Assembly (NCBI RefSeq): GCF_002699985.1
Contig: NZ_LKBT01000004.1
Span: forward strand, 143,495 to 207,494
Reading direction: 5' to 3'
DNA: 64,000 nucleotides
Origin: Pseudomonas sp. ICMP 561
GTDB lineage: Bacteria > Pseudomonadota > Gammaproteobacteria > Pseudomonadales > Pseudomonadaceae
Shown: positions 7,579 to 18,595 of the stretch, in pieces
How positions within the stretch are numbered: position 1 is the first letter of the stretch
Layout of the letters: every line of letters starts with the position of its first letter
Translations under genes and position numbers: made by a program
The notes under the pieces: generated by a model
Database searches by the model: none
What the model saw: only the letters and a program-made list of their open reading frames with translations
Told to the model about the DNA's origin: nothing

Positions 7579-10029
7579 TCAATCCAGCGCCTTCCAGATA
7601 TCCCCCGCGTATTCCCGGATTGTCCGGTCCGACGAGAACCATCCCATGCGGGCCGTGTTGAGTACCGCGGAGCGCCACCACTCTTTCGAGTCGTGCCAGT
7701 GGGCTTCGACCCGGGACTGGGCTTCCCAGTAGGAATCAAAGTCGGCACAGACCAGAAAGCGGTCATAGGCCAGCAGTTGATCAATCAGGCCTGCGTAGCG
7801 GTTAGGATCATCCGGCGAAAACACCCCGCCCCGAATGGCTTGCAGGACGTCGTTGAGTCGACCCGATGCCGCCGCTGCCGCGTAAGCGCTGAAGTCGCCT
7901 ACTTGCTTGTGGGCTTCTACTTCCCGAGAGGTCATGCCGAAGATGAACATATGCTCCAGACCTACCTGTTCGCTCATCTCCACGTTGGCACCGTCCAGTG
8001 TGCCGATGGTCAGCGCACCGTTGAGGCCGAATTTCATGTTGCTGGTGCCCGACGCTTCCAGACCTGCAGTAGAAATCTGCTCCGACAGGTCGGCTGCCGG
8101 GATGATGCTTTCGGCCAGGCTGACGTTGTAGTTGGGCATGAACACGACCTTGAGCAAACCGCGGACGGTAGGGTCGCTGTTGACGGTACGAGCGATGTCG
8201 TTGGTCAGCTTGATGATCAGCTTGGCCGAGTGGTAACTCGCTGCCGCCTTGCCCGCGAAGATCTTCACGCGTGGCACCCAATCGGTGCCCGGCTGAGCAC
8301 GGATGGCCTGATACAAGGCGACAGTGTGGAACAGGTTCAACAGCTGACGCTTGTATTCGTGAATCCGTTTGACTTGCACATCGAACATCGCAGCCGGATT
8401 GACCACGATCCCCAGGCGCTCTTTGATGATCGCCGCCAGTGCACGCTTGCTGTGCAGGCGCTGATCAGCGAATTGCTTGCGGAACGAGCTCTTTTCGGCG
8501 AACGGCTCCAGTTCGATCAGACGCGTTTCAGCGTTATCCAGTACGTCTTCGCCCAGCGACTCTGTGAGCATCTGGGTAAGTTTGGGGTTGGCCTGGAACA
8601 GCCAGCGGCGGAAGGTGATGCCGTTGGTTTTGTTGTTGATCCGCTCTGGATACAGTTTGTGCAGTTCGGCAAAAACCGTCTTGCGCATCAGTTGGGTATG
8701 CAGCGCGGAGACGCCGTTAATACTGTGAGAGCCAAGGAAAGCCAGGTTGCCCATGCGCACCCGACGACCGTTTTCTTCTTCGATCAGCGATACCGCACGC
8801 AGCACGTCAAAGTCGTGAATGCCTTTGGCGCGCAAAGTGTCGATGTGCTGGGCGTTGATGATGTAGATGATCTGCATGTGGCGCGGCAGCATCCGCTCCA
8901 TCAGACCGACCGACCAGGTTTCCAGTGCTTCTGGCAGCAAGGTGTGGTTGGTGTAGGCGAGGGTGCCCACGGTGATCTTCCAGGCCGCGTCCCACGCGAT
9001 GCCATGGTTGTCGATCAACTGACGCATCAGCTCGGCCACGGCAATGGACGGGTGCGTGTCGTTCATCTGGATAGCCGCGTGTTCGGGCAGATCCATCAAC
9101 GTGGCATGCATGTTCAGATGGCGGCGCAGCAAATCCTGCAGCGATGCGGAGACGAAGAAGTATTCCTGGCGCAGACGTAATTCCTGGCCCGCCTCGGTGG
9201 CATCGTTCGGGTAAAGCACGCGAGAGATACTTTCGGCGCGCACCACCTCGGCCACTGCACCAAAGTGGTCACCGGCGTTGAAGCGCTCCAGGTGCAAATC
9301 GCCTACTGCGCGGGCGCGCCATAGACGCAGGGTGTTCACGCTTTTGCCGCGCCATCCCACTACCGGGGTATCGTACGCAATGGCCCGAACGGTTTCCGAC
9401 GGACGCCAGACCTGACGCTGTTCGCCGTCTTCATTGGTCAGCGTATCTACACTGCCGCCGAAGCCGATGGGGTACACCACTTCCGGGCGTTCGAATTCCC
9501 ATGGGTTACCGAAATCCAGCCAGTTCTCGGTCTGTTCCTGCTGCCAGCCGTCGACGATGGCCTGGCGGAAAAGGCCGTGCTCATAACGAATCCCGTAACC
9601 GTGACCCGCGATGCCCAGCGTCGACATGCTTTCCATGAAACAGGCAGCCAGACGACCCAAGCCGCCGTTACCCAGCGCTGCGTCGGGCTCAAGCAACTTG
9701 ATGCGCTCGATGTCCACACCCAGTTCGGTCATCGCCTCACGGGCGACTTCCAGCAGGCCGAGGTTGCTCAGGCTGTCGTACAGCAGACGCCCGATAAGAA
9801 ATTCCAGTGAAAGGTAATAAACCCGCTTCTGAACCTGGCGATAAATCTTCCGGGTGTGGTCCATCCAGTGCTCAACCATGTGGTCACGAGCAGCGAGTGC
9901 AACAGCTTCGAACCAGTCATGCTCAAACGCATGGTCAGGGTCCTTGCCCACCGAATAGGTGAGTTTGGCGAGAACAGCGGCGCGGAAAGCAGCCACTTCA
10001 GCGTCACGAACGAGTGGTTCCTGAGACAT
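7579..10029 (-). CDS. glgP: Glycogen/starch phosphorylase
   Basis: An 816-residue PLP-dependent glycosyltransferase that releases glucose 1-phosphate from alpha-1,4-glucans. The PLP-lysine signature EASGTSNMKFGLNGALTIGT is intact, as are the active-site stretches ALGNGGLGRLAACFMES, QMNDTHPSIAVAELMR and KTNGITFRRW. The length fits bacterial GlgP/MalP. The start at 10029 gives MSQEPLVRDAEVAAFR. It is flanked by REPs rather than by other glycogen genes, so whether its main substrate is glycogen or maltodextrin cannot be told from the context. Confidence 0.96.
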   Translation of the reverse strand: MSQEPLVRDAEVAAFRAAVLAKLTYSVGKDPDHAFEHDWFEAVALAARDHMVEHWMDHTRKIYRQVQKRVYYLSLEFLIGRLLYDSLSNLGLLEVAREAMTELGVDIERIKLLEPDAALGNGGLGRLAACFMESMSTLGIAGHGYGIRYEHGLFRQAIVDGWQQEQTENWLDFGNPWEFERPEVVYPIGFGGSVDTLTNEDGEQRQVWRPSETVRAIAYDTPVVGWRGKSVNTLRLWRARAVGDLHLERFNAGDHFGAVAEVVRAESISRVLYPNDATEAGQELRLRQEYFFVSASLQDLLRRHLNMHATLMDLPEHAAIQMNDTHPSIAVAELMRQLIDNHGIAWDAAWKITVGTLAYTNHTLLPEALETWSVGLMERMLPRHMQIIYIINAQHIDTLRAKGIHDFDVLRAVSLIEEENGRRVRMGNLAFLGSHSINGVSALHTQLMRKTVFAELHKLYPERINNKTNGITFRRWLFQANPKLTQMLTESLGEDVLDNAETRLIELEPFAEKSSFRKQFADQRLHSKRALAAIIKERLGIVVNPAAMFDVQVKRIHEYKRQLLNLFHTVALYQAIRAQPGTDWVPRVKIFAGKAAASYHSAKLIIKLTNDIARTVNSDPTVRGLLKVVFMPNYNVSLAESIIPAADLSEQISTAGLEASGTSNMKFGLNGALTIGTLDGANVEMSEQVGLEHMFIFGMTSREVEAHKQVGDFSAYAAAAASGRLNDVLQAIRGGVFSPDDPNRYAGLIDQLLAYDRFLVCADFDSYWEAQSRVEAHWHDSKEWWRSAVLNTARMGWFSSDRTIREYAGDIWKALD

Positions 10030-10316
10030 CGATACGACCTCAAGTAGTCAGACGAATAAAGGATGAGATTTCTTTGACTGTAGGGCGAGTCTGCAAAACT
10101 TTCCTGAAATTTCCTAAATTACTCAGGGCATGACCCACGTTACGACAGAAACATGTCGCTCTGGTTCGCCGGTTCAGGCAATTGGCAAACCGCTTGCATT
10201 GATCGTTCCACTCTCGGCAAGAGCTGCGAGTGACAGCATGAACATTCCTCGTTTCGGGTTTATGATGCCTCAAGGCAAAAAAATAGAAGAACCCGAATCG
10301 CACTCACGGAGCACCT

Positions 10317-11288
10317 ATGCAGACCTTGTATCCGCAGATCAAACCTTACGCCCGGCATGATCTGGCTGTAGAGGCACCGCACGTTTTGTATGTCGATGAA
10401 AGCGGGTCACCGGAAGGTCTGCCGGTGGTGTTCATTCATGGCGGCCCAGGCGCGGGTTGCGATGCGCAAAGCCGTCGCTATTTCGATCCCAATCTGTATC
10501 GCATCATTACGTTCGATCAACGTGGCTGTGGTCGCTCGACGCCTCATGCAAGCCTGGAAAACAACACGACCTGGGATCTGGTTTCCGATCTTGAGCGGAT
10601 TCGCGAGCATCTGGGCATCGATAAGTGGGTGCTGTTTGGTGGGTCCTGGGGTTCGACCTTGTCCCTGGCGTATGCCCAGACTCACCCGGACCGCGTCCAT
10701 GCTCTGATCCTGCGCGGTATTTTTCTGGCGCGTCCGCAAGAGATCGAGTGGTTCTATCAGGCCGGTGCCAGCCGCATGTTTCCGGATTACTGGCAGGATT
10801 ACGTGGCCCCGATCCCGCTGGACGAGCGCAATGATCTGTTGACCGCGTTCCACAAGCGCCTGACCGGCACCGACCAGATCGCTCAGATGCACGCTGCGAA
10901 AGCCTGGTCCACATGGGAAGGCCGCGCCGCGACGCTGCGCCCGAACCCGCAAGTGGTTGATCGCTTCTCCGAGCCTCAGCGCGCATTGTCGATTGCCCGC
11001 ATCGAGTGCCATTACTTCACCAATAATTCTTTCCTCGAAGAAAACCAGCTAATACGCGACATGCCGAAAATCGCCCATTTGCCGGGGATCATCGTGCACG
11101 GTCGTTATGACGTCATCTGCCCGCTGGATAATGCCTGGGAATTGCACCAGGCCTGGCCGAACAGCGAGCTGCAGGTGATTCGTGACGCGGGGCATGCTGC
11201 CTCGGAGCCAGGTATCACTGATGCCTTGGTCCGCGCCGCTGCACAGGTCGCCGCCCGGTTGCTGGATTTGCCGCCTGAAGAGGCTTGA
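10317..11288 (+). CDS. pip: Proline iminopeptidase
   Basis: A 323-residue alpha/beta-hydrolase (peptidase family S33) that removes N-terminal proline from peptides in the cytosol. The oxyanion-hole motif HGGPGAGCD is at residues 41-49, the nucleophile elbow GGSWGS has Ser110, and the C-terminal IIVHGRYDVICPLDNAW and DAGHAASEPG supply the acid and histidine. The ATG at 10317 follows GGAG by 6 bases. Transcribed towards dtd, with a REP pair between them. Confidence 0.95.
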   Translation: MQTLYPQIKPYARHDLAVEAPHVLYVDESGSPEGLPVVFIHGGPGAGCDAQSRRYFDPNLYRIITFDQRGCGRSTPHASLENNTTWDLVSDLERIREHLGIDKWVLFGGSWGSTLSLAYAQTHPDRVHALILRGIFLARPQEIEWFYQAGASRMFPDYWQDYVAPIPLDERNDLLTAFHKRLTGTDQIAQMHAAKAWSTWEGRAATLRPNPQVVDRFSEPQRALSIARIECHYFTNNSFLEENQLIRDMPKIAHLPGIIVHGRYDVICPLDNAWELHQAWPNSELQVIRDAGHAASEPGITDALVRAAAQVAARLLDLPPEEA

Positions 11289-11310
11289 GTTCGACGTTTG
11301 ACGGCTTCCC

Positions 11311-11402
11311 CGTAGGACCGGCTTTAGCCGGGAGGAGGCCGGTACATCAGCTGAATATTTTGTGTCATCACTATCGCCCTCCCGGCTGAAGCCGGTCCTA
11401 CG
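11311..11402. repeat. REP pair, family B
   Basis: Inverted family B pair in the pip-dtd gap, both genes on the plus strand. Folding in the transcript could separate or attenuate dtd expression. Confidence 0.92.
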
Positions 11403-11461
11403 GGAGTGTTGGTAGCGGCATGCCGCGGTGTCAGGTAGCGAAATTTATTCAGGGTCAAGGC

Positions 11462-11899
11462 ATGAAAGGCTTGCTACAACGCGTCAGCAGCGCACGAGTT
11501 GAAGTTGAAGGGCAGATTGTTGGCTCTATCGATCAGGGTTTAATGGTTCTTGTGGGTGTCGAGCCTCAAGACACGCAGGCCAGTGCCGACAAGCTGCTAC
11601 ATAAGCTGCTCAATTACCGGGTGTTCAGCGATGCTGACGGCAAGATGAACCTGTCGTTGCGCGATGTCGAAGGTGGTTTGCTGCTGGTATCGCAGTTCAC
11701 TCTCGCAGCTTATACCAAAAGCGGCATGCGGCCGAGCTTCTCAAAAGCAGCCCCGCCGGCCCTTGGAGCCGAGTTGTTCGAGTATTTGTTGAACCAGGCT
11801 AAAAGCTCGCACGAGGTGGTGGAATCGGGCCAGTTTGGTGCAGATATGCAAGTTCATCTGGTAAATGATGGCCCTGTGACTTTTATGCTTGAGGGTTAA
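11462..11899 (+). CDS. dtd: D-aminoacyl-tRNA deacylase
   Basis: A 145-residue cytosolic enzyme that hydrolyses the ester bond between a D-amino acid and tRNA. The family motif [17 protein letters not shown] and the C-terminal Gly-cisPro element [10 protein letters not shown], both lining the active site, are intact. The ATG at 11462 starts [15 protein letters not shown] with AAGG just upstream; the frame is open to 11420 but without family match. In this genus dtd often follows pip, as here, although a REP pair separates them. Confidence 0.95.
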   Translation: MKGLLQRVSSARVEVEGQIVGSIDQGLMVLVGVEPQDTQASADKLLHKLLNYRVFSDADGKMNLSLRDVEGGLLLVSQFTLAAYTKSGMRPSFSKAAPPALGAELFEYLLNQAKSSHEVVESGQFGADMQVHLVNDGPVTFMLEG

Positions 11900-12163
11900 A
11901 GGACTAATTTGATGTATAACCCCGAAATTATTAGGCTCTAAAGCAATAAATACTTCATCGGACATGGTGCGTTGTGGCACGCGCTACTAGATAATCGCGC
12001 CGTCCGGGTATGTGTGTTTGTGGCACCGTTTGGCAAGGTCAGAGGCTGGTTCGACACCGTTTGGGGAATCATTAGGTTCTTTTGGAGTCGGAACAGTGCT
12101 CGCCAACCCGGCAATTAATAGCTGGCCGTTGGTTTCTTCATCTGTTTTCGGCGAGGGTTGCTC

Positions 12164-14077
12164 GTGATTGTTAGTCCCTGTAATGCGGTAAAGACACCTG
12201 GCAAGCGGTTGCGTAGCGCGCTATTGGCAAGTTCAGCCCTGATCTCACTATTCAGCGCCACTCAACTGTGGGCGTTTAGTCTTGATGACGTAGCGAGCAG
12301 AGCGAAAGAACTGGCCGACAAAAAATACGAAGCCCCGCGCAGCAATCTGCCCGCCGAGTTCCGCGACATGAAGTTCGCGGACTATCAGAAAATCCGTTTC
12401 CGTGAGGATCGTGCCGAATGGGCTGGCGACAGAACGCCGTTCAAAGTCTCGTTCTATCACCAGGGTATGCACTTCGACACCCCGGTCAAAATCAACGAAG
12501 TCACTGCGACCACCGTTGAAGAGATCAAGTACGACGCCAGTCGTTTCGATTTTGGCGATGTGAAGTTCGATCCCAAGTCGACCGAGAATCTCGGCTATGC
12601 CGGTTTCCGTGTTTTGTACCCGATCAACAAAGACGACAAGCAAGACGAAATCATGACCATGCTGGGCGCGAGCTACTTCCGCGTCATCGGTAAAGGTCAG
12701 GTTTACGGCCTGTCTGCTCGTGGCATGGCGATCGATACCGCGATGCCTTCCGGCGAAGAGTTCCCGCGTTTCACCGAGTTCTGGATCGAGAAGCCAGCCA
12801 CCGATGACAACCACCTGGTGATCTTCGCGCTGCTCGACTCCCCGCGCGCAACCGGTGCCTACAAGCTGACTCTGCGTCCGGGCACCAATACGCTGGTCGA
12901 TGTCCAGTCGCGCATGTACCTGCGTGACAAGGTCTCCAAGCTGGGCGTTGCTCCGCTGACGAGCATGTACCTGTTTGGTGCCAACCAGCCTTCGCGCGTG
13001 CAGAACTATCGCCGCGAGCTGCATGACTCCAACGGTCTGTCGATTCAGGCAGCCAACGGCCAATGGCTGTGGCGTCCACTGACCAATCCTAAGCACTTGG
13101 CCGTCAGCAGCTTCTCGGTAGAGAACCCGCGCGGTTTTGGTCTGCTGCAACGTGGTCGCGACTTCGCTAACTACGAAGACCTGGACGACCGCTATGACAA
13201 GCGTCCGAGCGCATGGATCGAGCCTAAAGGTGATTGGGGCAAAGGCACCGTCGACCTGGTAGAAATTCCGACCGCCGATGAAACCAACGACAACATCGTT
13301 GCGTTCTGGAAGCCGGAAACCCTGCCAGCACCGGGCCAGCCTGTTGATTTCAACTATCGCATCCACTGGACCATGGACGAGAAAGCCATTCACTCGCCTG
13401 ATCTGGGCTGGGTCAAGCAGACCCTGCGTTCCGCTGGTGACATCCGTCAGTCCAACCTGATTCGTCAGCTGGACGGCAGCGTTGCGTTCCAGGTCGACTT
13501 CGTGGGTCCGATCCTCGCGTCGATGCCTGAAGACAAGACTATTCGTAGCCAGGTGACCACTGACACCAATACCGAGCTGGTGGAAAACAACCTTCGCTAC
13601 AACCCGGTGACCAAGGGCTATCGCCTGACGTTGCGGGTCAAGGTCAAGGACACCAACAAGCCGATCGAGATGCAGGCCTACCTGCTGCGTGAGATCCCGG
13701 CCGAGCCAGGCAAGGAACCTGCGGTACTGGTTGCTGACAAGGCTCACATCGGTGACGAGAAGAAAGCTGCGCCTGCTAAAGAGGCTGCGAAGAAAGAAGC
13801 CGCTGCAGACGCCGCCAAGGATCCGAAAGCCGACGTAGCCAAGGCTGATGCAGCCAAGCCTGCTGATGCCAAAGCCGATGCAAGCAAGCCAGCGGACGCC
13901 GCCAAGCCAGCTGATGCTGCCAAGGCAGACGTAGCCAAGGCTGATGTCGCGAAAGACAAAGACGGTAAAGAGACCCAGCAGCCTGAAGCCGAAGCTGCAC
14001 CCACCAATCCAGAACCGGCCAAGACGCTGCAAGTCATGACCGAGACCTGGAGCTACCAGTTGCCAGCCGATGAGTAA
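12164..14077 (+). CDS. opgG: Glucans biosynthesis protein G
   Basis: A 637-residue periplasmic protein needed to build and branch osmoregulated periplasmic glucans. The start is the GTG at 12164 ([10 protein letters not shown]) with GAGGG six bases upstream; a TTG two codons earlier is the other possibility. A signal peptide spans about residues 15-40, ending LWAFSLDD. The OpgG core follows ([43 protein letters not shown]). Between about residues 529 and 615 lies a low-complexity Ala/Lys/Asp-rich insert of degenerate KADxAKPAD units, absent from the 511-residue E. coli protein, before the conserved tail [16 protein letters not shown]. Its stop overlaps the opgH start by 8 bases. Confidence 0.96.
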   Translation: MIVSPCNAVKTPGKRLRSALLASSALISLFSATQLWAFSLDDVASRAKELADKKYEAPRSNLPAEFRDMKFADYQKIRFREDRAEWAGDRTPFKVSFYHQGMHFDTPVKINEVTATTVEEIKYDASRFDFGDVKFDPKSTENLGYAGFRVLYPINKDDKQDEIMTMLGASYFRVIGKGQVYGLSARGMAIDTAMPSGEEFPRFTEFWIEKPATDDNHLVIFALLDSPRATGAYKLTLRPGTNTLVDVQSRMYLRDKVSKLGVAPLTSMYLFGANQPSRVQNYRRELHDSNGLSIQAANGQWLWRPLTNPKHLAVSSFSVENPRGFGLLQRGRDFANYEDLDDRYDKRPSAWIEPKGDWGKGTVDLVEIPTADETNDNIVAFWKPETLPAPGQPVDFNYRIHWTMDEKAIHSPDLGWVKQTLRSAGDIRQSNLIRQLDGSVAFQVDFVGPILASMPEDKTIRSQVTTDTNTELVENNLRYNPVTKGYRLTLRVKVKDTNKPIEMQAYLLREIPAEPGKEPAVLVADKAHIGDEKKAAPAKEAAKKEAAADAAKDPKADVAKADAAKPADAKADASKPADAAKPADAAKADVAKADVAKDKDGKETQQPEAEAAPTNPEPAKTLQVMTETWSYQLPADE

Positions 14078-16649
14078 TTCCGTACCGGTGCCAGTGTCAC
14101 TCAGCGAGTACTTGGCACACCTCCCGATGAGCGATGAGCAGCGAGCCGAACTGGCTGGCTGCACCTCGTTCGCCGAGTTGCATGAGCGTTTGTCTGCTCA
14201 GCCAGTCACCGACTCTGCCGAAGCCGCTCAGGCTTCGGTGGGTCGCCGACTGACGCTGACTACCGCCGAGGCTTTGGAAGAGGCCGAGATGCTGACCCTC
14301 GACGCCAACGGTCGTGTGTGCCTCAAGGCCACACCGCCGATTCGTCGGACCAAAGTCGTGCCGGAGCCATGGCGTACCAATATTCTGGTGCGCATGTGGC
14401 GTCGCATGACCGGTCGCAGTAACCCGGTCGAGCCAAAGGTCGAGCGTGATCTGCCGAAGGCGCGCTGGCGTACAGTGGGTTCTATCCGCCGTTATATCCT
14501 GCTGATCCTGATGCTTGGCCAGACGATCGTTGCTGGCTGGTACATGAAAGGCATTCTGCCGTACCAAGGCTGGTCGCTGGTTTCGCTGGACGAAATCACT
14601 CACCAGACGTTTGTACAGACCATGTGGCAGGTGCTGCCGTATGCCTTGCAGACCAGCATCCTGCTGCTTTTCGGGATTCTGTTCTGTTGGGTATCAGCCG
14701 GTTTCTGGACCGCCTTGATGGGCTTTTTGGAGCTGCTGACCGGCCGCGACAAGTACCGCATCTCCGGTGCCAGTGCGGGTAATGAGCCGATTGAAAAGGG
14801 TGCTCGTACCGCGTTGGTCATGCCGATCTGCAACGAAGACGTGCCCCGTGTGTTTGCTGGTCTGCGAGCGACTTTCGAGTCGGTTGCAGCAACCGGTGAC
14901 CTCGATCGCTTCGACTTCTTCGTGCTCAGCGACAGCAACGAGACTGATATCTGCGTGGCAGAGCAGCAGGCCTGGCTGGACGTGTGCCGCGAGACCAAAG
15001 GTTTCGGCAAGATTTTCTATCGCCGTCGCCGCCGTCGCGTGAAACGCAAAAGCGGCAACCTCGACGACTTCTGCCGTCGCTGGGGCGGTGAATACCGTTA
15101 CATGGTCGTGCTCGACGCCGACAGCGTCATGAGCGGTGAATGCCTGACCAGTCTGGTGCGCTTGATGGAAGCCACGCCGGACGCCGGTATCATCCAGACC
15201 GCGCCACGGGCGTCGGGCATGGACACTCTTTATGCGCGCATGCAGCAGTTTGCGACTCGCGTGTACGGTCCATTGTTCACGGCCGGTCTGCACTTCTGGC
15301 AGTTGGGTGAATCCCACTACTGGGGCCACAACGCGATCATCCGCATGAAGCCGTTTATCGAGCACTGCGCCCTCGCGCCGTTGCCAGGTAAAGGCGCTTT
15401 TGCCGGTGCGATCCTGTCTCACGACTTCGTTGAAGCCGCTTTGATGCGTCGTGCTGGGTGGGGCGTGTGGATTGCCTACGACCTGCCGGGCAGTTACGAA
15501 GAGCTCCCGCCAAACCTGCTGGACGAACTCAAGCGTGACCGTCGCTGGTGCCACGGCAACCTGATGAACTTCAGGCTGTTCCTGGTAAAAGGCATGCACC
15601 CGGTTCACCGTGCGGTGTTCCTGACGGGCGTTATGTCTTATCTGTCTGCGCCGTTGTGGTTCTTCTTCCTGGTGTTGTCCACAGCCTTGCTGGCAGTGAA
15701 CACGCTGATGGAGCCGACCTACTTCCTTGAGCCGCGTCAGCTCTATCCGCTGTGGCCACAATGGCACCCGGAAAAAGCCGTTGCGCTGTTCTCGACGACC
15801 ATCGTGCTGTTGTTCCTGCCGAAACTGCTCAGCATCATTCTGATCTGGGCCAAAGGCGCAGTCGGTTACGGCGGCAAGATCAAAGTCACGCTGTCGATGC
15901 TGATGGAAATGCTGTTCTCGGTGCTGCTGGCTCCGGTGCGCATGCTGTTCCACACCCGCTTCGTGCTGGCTGCCTTCCTTGGCTGGGCTGCGACCTGGAA
16001 CTCGCCACAACGTGACGACGACTCCACGCCGTGGCTTGAAGCGGTCAAGCGTCATGGTCCGCAAACCCTGTTGGGTGCGTGCTGGGCGCTGCTGGTCGCT
16101 TGGTTGAACCCAAGCTTCCTGTGGTGGCTGGCGCCAATCGTGGGTTCGTTGATGCTGTCGATTCCGGTCTCGGTGATTTCCAGCCGTACCGGTCTAGGCC
16201 TCAAGGCACGCGACGAGAAGTTCTTCCTGATTCCTGAAGAGCACACGCCGCCGCAAGAACTGGTCTCGACCGATCTGTACACCCACGAGAACCGCTGGCA
16301 CGCACTGAAGCAAGGCTTCATCCGCGCCGTGGTCGATCCGCAACAGAACGCGCTGGCCTGCGCCCTGGCGACCTCACGTCACCGGATCGCCGAGCCTATC
16401 GAGTTCGTACGGATGGAGCGTGTACGTCACGCGTTGGCAGTCGGGCCGGAGAAACTCAGCAATCAAGACCGCTTGATGCTGCTCAGCGACCCTGTGGCCT
16501 TGGGCCGCCTGCATGAGCAGGTCTGGACTGAAAACCACCCTGAATGGCTGGATGCATGGCGTGAGTCTGTTGCTGCCGACCCGCATGCACCGTTGCTGCC
16601 TTTGCAGCCGGTAGTGCGCGCATCTGAGCCGACGCTGGTTCACGCCTGA
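14070..16649 (+). CDS. opgH: Glucans biosynthesis glucosyltransferase H
   Basis: An 859-residue inner-membrane family-2 glycosyltransferase that polymerises UDP-glucose into the linear glucan backbone and passes it across the membrane. Two membrane spans at about residues 140-215 precede the catalytic domain ([34 protein letters not shown], and the [10 protein letters not shown] form of the QxxRW motif). Several further spans follow ([39 protein letters not shown]). The start codon lies inside the end of opgG, so translation is coupled. A strong terminator follows the stop. Confidence 0.97.
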   Translation: MSNSVPVPVSLSEYLAHLPMSDEQRAELAGCTSFAELHERLSAQPVTDSAEAAQASVGRRLTLTTAEALEEAEMLTLDANGRVCLKATPPIRRTKVVPEPWRTNILVRMWRRMTGRSNPVEPKVERDLPKARWRTVGSIRRYILLILMLGQTIVAGWYMKGILPYQGWSLVSLDEITHQTFVQTMWQVLPYALQTSILLLFGILFCWVSAGFWTALMGFLELLTGRDKYRISGASAGNEPIEKGARTALVMPICNEDVPRVFAGLRATFESVAATGDLDRFDFFVLSDSNETDICVAEQQAWLDVCRETKGFGKIFYRRRRRRVKRKSGNLDDFCRRWGGEYRYMVVLDADSVMSGECLTSLVRLMEATPDAGIIQTAPRASGMDTLYARMQQFATRVYGPLFTAGLHFWQLGESHYWGHNAIIRMKPFIEHCALAPLPGKGAFAGAILSHDFVEAALMRRAGWGVWIAYDLPGSYEELPPNLLDELKRDRRWCHGNLMNFRLFLVKGMHPVHRAVFLTGVMSYLSAPLWFFFLVLSTALLAVNTLMEPTYFLEPRQLYPLWPQWHPEKAVALFSTTIVLLFLPKLLSIILIWAKGAVGYGGKIKVTLSMLMEMLFSVLLAPVRMLFHTRFVLAAFLGWAATWNSPQRDDDSTPWLEAVKRHGPQTLLGACWALLVAWLNPSFLWWLAPIVGSLMLSIPVSVISSRTGLGLKARDEKFFLIPEEHTPPQELVSTDLYTHENRWHALKQGFIRAVVDPQQNALACALATSRHRIAEPIEFVRMERVRHALAVGPEKLSNQDRLMLLSDPVALGRLHEQVWTENHPEWLDAWRESVAADPHAPLLPLQPVVRASEPTLVHA

Positions 16650-16663
16650 TTCAAGGCAGTTAA

Positions 16664-16698
16664 ACAAAAACGGCGCCCCGCAAGGGCGCCGTTTTTTG
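16664..16698 (+). terminator. Rho-independent terminator after opgH
   Basis: A GC-rich hairpin, ACGGCGCC and GGCGCCGT around CCGCAAG, with a T6 run, ends the opgGH operon about 15 bases beyond the stop. The A-run on the other side would let it also work for minus-strand transcripts. Confidence 0.93.
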
Positions 16699-16754
16699 TT
16701 GGGCTGGAAATATCCCTGTGGGAGCTGCTGCATCTTCGCAGCAACCGCGTGACT

Positions 16755-16846
16755 CTGTAGGAGTGAGCTTGCTCGCGATTACGTCAGCACAGGCAATATA
16801 TTCACCGACTGATAGACCGAAATCGCGAGCAAGCTCACTCCTACAG
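16755..16846. repeat. REP pair, family A
   Basis: Inverted family A pair between the opgH terminator and the convergent retropepsin-like gene. Confidence 0.92.
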
Positions 16847-16925
16847 GTCCCACGTTGGCTGCGCGGCAACATGGTGTCAGGAACACCGGGCGACTCCTGC
16901 AGGAGGTCGCGTCATACCTTGTTGA

Positions 16926-17426
16926 TCAACAATCCGGCTTGTCCGCCGTATAACGTCGCGCCGGGTTCACCGCCGCGCCGAACTCGCGCAAGGCCTTGGC
17001 ACCGATCAACAGCGGATAGTTGAAGTGGCTGCGGTCTACCAGGTTCACCTCGACGGTGCGTTTCACGTTGCCCAGGCACAGCTCAAGGTCCACAACCGGG
17101 CGTTTGGTTGGGTCGAGGTCTTCGTCCTCGTCGTCGCCTTCTGCGCGGCTCTTGATTTTGCTGATTCGGGAAACCTTGTGTTCATACACCTTGTTGCTGG
17201 CGTCTTTGGTCGCCAGGCGGAAGCGCACCCAGTCATCGCCATCGCGCTTGAACAACTCGATATCCTTGGCCGACAGCGACGCGGTCAACGCGCCGGTGTC
17301 CATCTTGGCTTTGAAGGTTTCACCGATTTCCGCGACCTTGATGTTTTCGTAGCGACCATACAGCGTCGGCTCGGCAGCCATGACAGGCAATGCCAACAGG
17401 GACAATAGCGCCAGAGTTGATTTCAC
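16926..17426 (-). CDS. Retropepsin-like exported protein (PF05618 family)
   Basis: A 166-residue predicted periplasmic protein, often annotated as ATP-dependent zinc protease but with an aspartic-protease (retropepsin) fold. An N-terminal signal peptide (MKSTLALLSLLALPVMAAEP) is followed by the active-site type motif KMDTGALTASLSA. The second half (LVDRSHFNYPLLIGAKALRE) contains the LxGxxxL element that follows the flap. An acidic run, EGDDEDEDLDP, is inserted in the middle. The start is GTG at 17426. Neither a zinc site nor an ATP site is visible, so the database name is probably misleading. Substrate unknown. Confidence 0.88.
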   Translation of the reverse strand: MKSTLALLSLLALPVMAAEPTLYGRYENIKVAEIGETFKAKMDTGALTASLSAKDIELFKRDGDDWVRFRLATKDASNKVYEHKVSRISKIKSRAEGDDEDEDLDPTKRPVVDLELCLGNVKRTVEVNLVDRSHFNYPLLIGAKALREFGAAVNPARRYTADKPDC

Positions 17427-17457
17427 TGGGTAGATACCTTTTTTGGGTTACGCGGTT

Positions 17458-17530
17458 CTGTAGGAGCTGCCGAAGGCTGCGAATTGGTCCATGAGGTAAA
17501 TATTTTCGCAGCCTTCGGCAGCTCCTACAG
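17458..17530. repeat. REP pair, family H
   Basis: Inverted pair with core GAGCTGCCGAAGGCTGCG, the only family H example in the window, between two divergent genes. Confidence 0.9.
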
Positions 17531-17686
17531 GTCATTCATTCGCGATTTTAGACATCGCGATCACACATCGTTCGCAGGCCAGAGCTTACCCGTAACCTTG
17601 TGAAACATTTGTCCGCGACAAGCGGATTTGGCGCAGGCGCTGTTGCTCTTTATCATGGCGGCCCTTGTAGTCCTCCAGAGATCCGT

Positions 17687-18580
17687 ATGCGTCGCCTGCT
17701 CACTGGCTGTTTTGTCACATTGCTGTTGTTGCTTAACACGCTGGTCATGATCGGTCCGTTACTGATCTTCGGCCTGCTCAAGCTGACGTTCAGCGGTCAG
17801 TTACGCGAGAGTTGCTCGCAAGCGGTGGTATGGATTGCCGAAACCTGGGCTGAAGTCGACAAGCTGATCTTCTCGCTGTGCATTCCAACCCGGTGGGAAA
17901 TCCGTGGCGACGAAGGTTTGCGCAGCGACACTTCTTATCTGGTGATCAGCAATCACCAGTCATGGGTCGATATCCCCGCCCTGATTCAGGCGTTGAACCG
18001 CCGCACGCCCTTTTTCAAATTCTTCCTGAAGAAAGAACTGATCTGGGTGCCGCTGCTGGGGCTGGCCTGGTGGGCGCTGGATTACCCGTTCATGAAGCGC
18101 TACAGCAAGGCCTTTCTGGCCAAGCATCCCGAGCTCAAGGGGCATGATCTGGAAATCACTCGTCAGGCCTGCGAGCTGTACAAAAATCAGCCAGTGACCG
18201 TGGTCAACTACCTGGAAGGGACCCGCTTCACAGCAGCCAAACATGCAGAACAGAACTCGCCCTATTCACACCTGCTCAAACCCAAGGCGGGCGGCGTGGC
18301 GTTCGTGTTGGCGGCCATGGGTGAAAAGCTGGATGCGATTCTGGACGTGACGGTGGTGTATCCGGGCGAGCGCATTCCGGGGTTCTGGAATCTGCTCTGC
18401 GGTGATGTTCCAAGGGTGATCATCGACATCCAGACTCGCGAACTGGACCCTGCGTTATGGCAGGGCGATTACGAGAACGATCCGCTGTTTCGCGAGAAAG
18501 TGCAGGGCTGGGTGAATCAGCTGTGGCAGGAAAAGAATGCACGCATCGCCACCTTGCGTGGCGATGCGTCCCGGGATTGA
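17687..18580 (+). CDS. YihG-type membrane acyltransferase
   Basis: A 297-residue PlsC-superfamily acyltransferase, likely a 1-acylglycerol-3-phosphate acyltransferase acting at the inner membrane. A long hydrophobic N-terminal span (residues about 5-35) is followed by the HX4D catalytic box SNHQSWVD, the FFLKKELIWVPLLG region, and the substrate motif NYLEGTRFTAAKH. The best-known relative is E. coli YihG, which helps set phospholipid acyl composition. The ATG at 17687 was chosen because the upstream part of the open frame crosses the leader. No cotranscribed partner; the DUF2780 gene is convergent. Confidence 0.9.
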   Translation: MRRLLTGCFVTLLLLLNTLVMIGPLLIFGLLKLTFSGQLRESCSQAVVWIAETWAEVDKLIFSLCIPTRWEIRGDEGLRSDTSYLVISNHQSWVDIPALIQALNRRTPFFKFFLKKELIWVPLLGLAWWALDYPFMKRYSKAFLAKHPELKGHDLEITRQACELYKNQPVTVVNYLEGTRFTAAKHAEQNSPYSHLLKPKAGGVAFVLAAMGEKLDAILDVTVVYPGERIPGFWNLLCGDVPRVIIDIQTRELDPALWQGDYENDPLFREKVQGWVNQLWQEKNARIATLRGDASRD

Positions 18581-18595
18581 CGGATCAGCGCTGAA

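Noticed and set aside
12026..12045. TGGCACCGTTTGGCA upstream of opgG as a sigma-54 promoter
   Set aside because: The GG-to-GC spacing is one base off the required distance, so it does not fit the -24/-12 pattern.
12248..14164. A 638-codon frame on the minus strand opposite opgG
   Set aside because: Antisense shadow of opgG; its reading includes the reversed Ala/Lys repeat and shows no start signal or family pattern.
16926..17426. Annotation as ATP-dependent zinc protease
   Set aside because: No zinc-binding HExxH or ATP-site motif is visible; the DTG motif favours a retropepsin-like fold.
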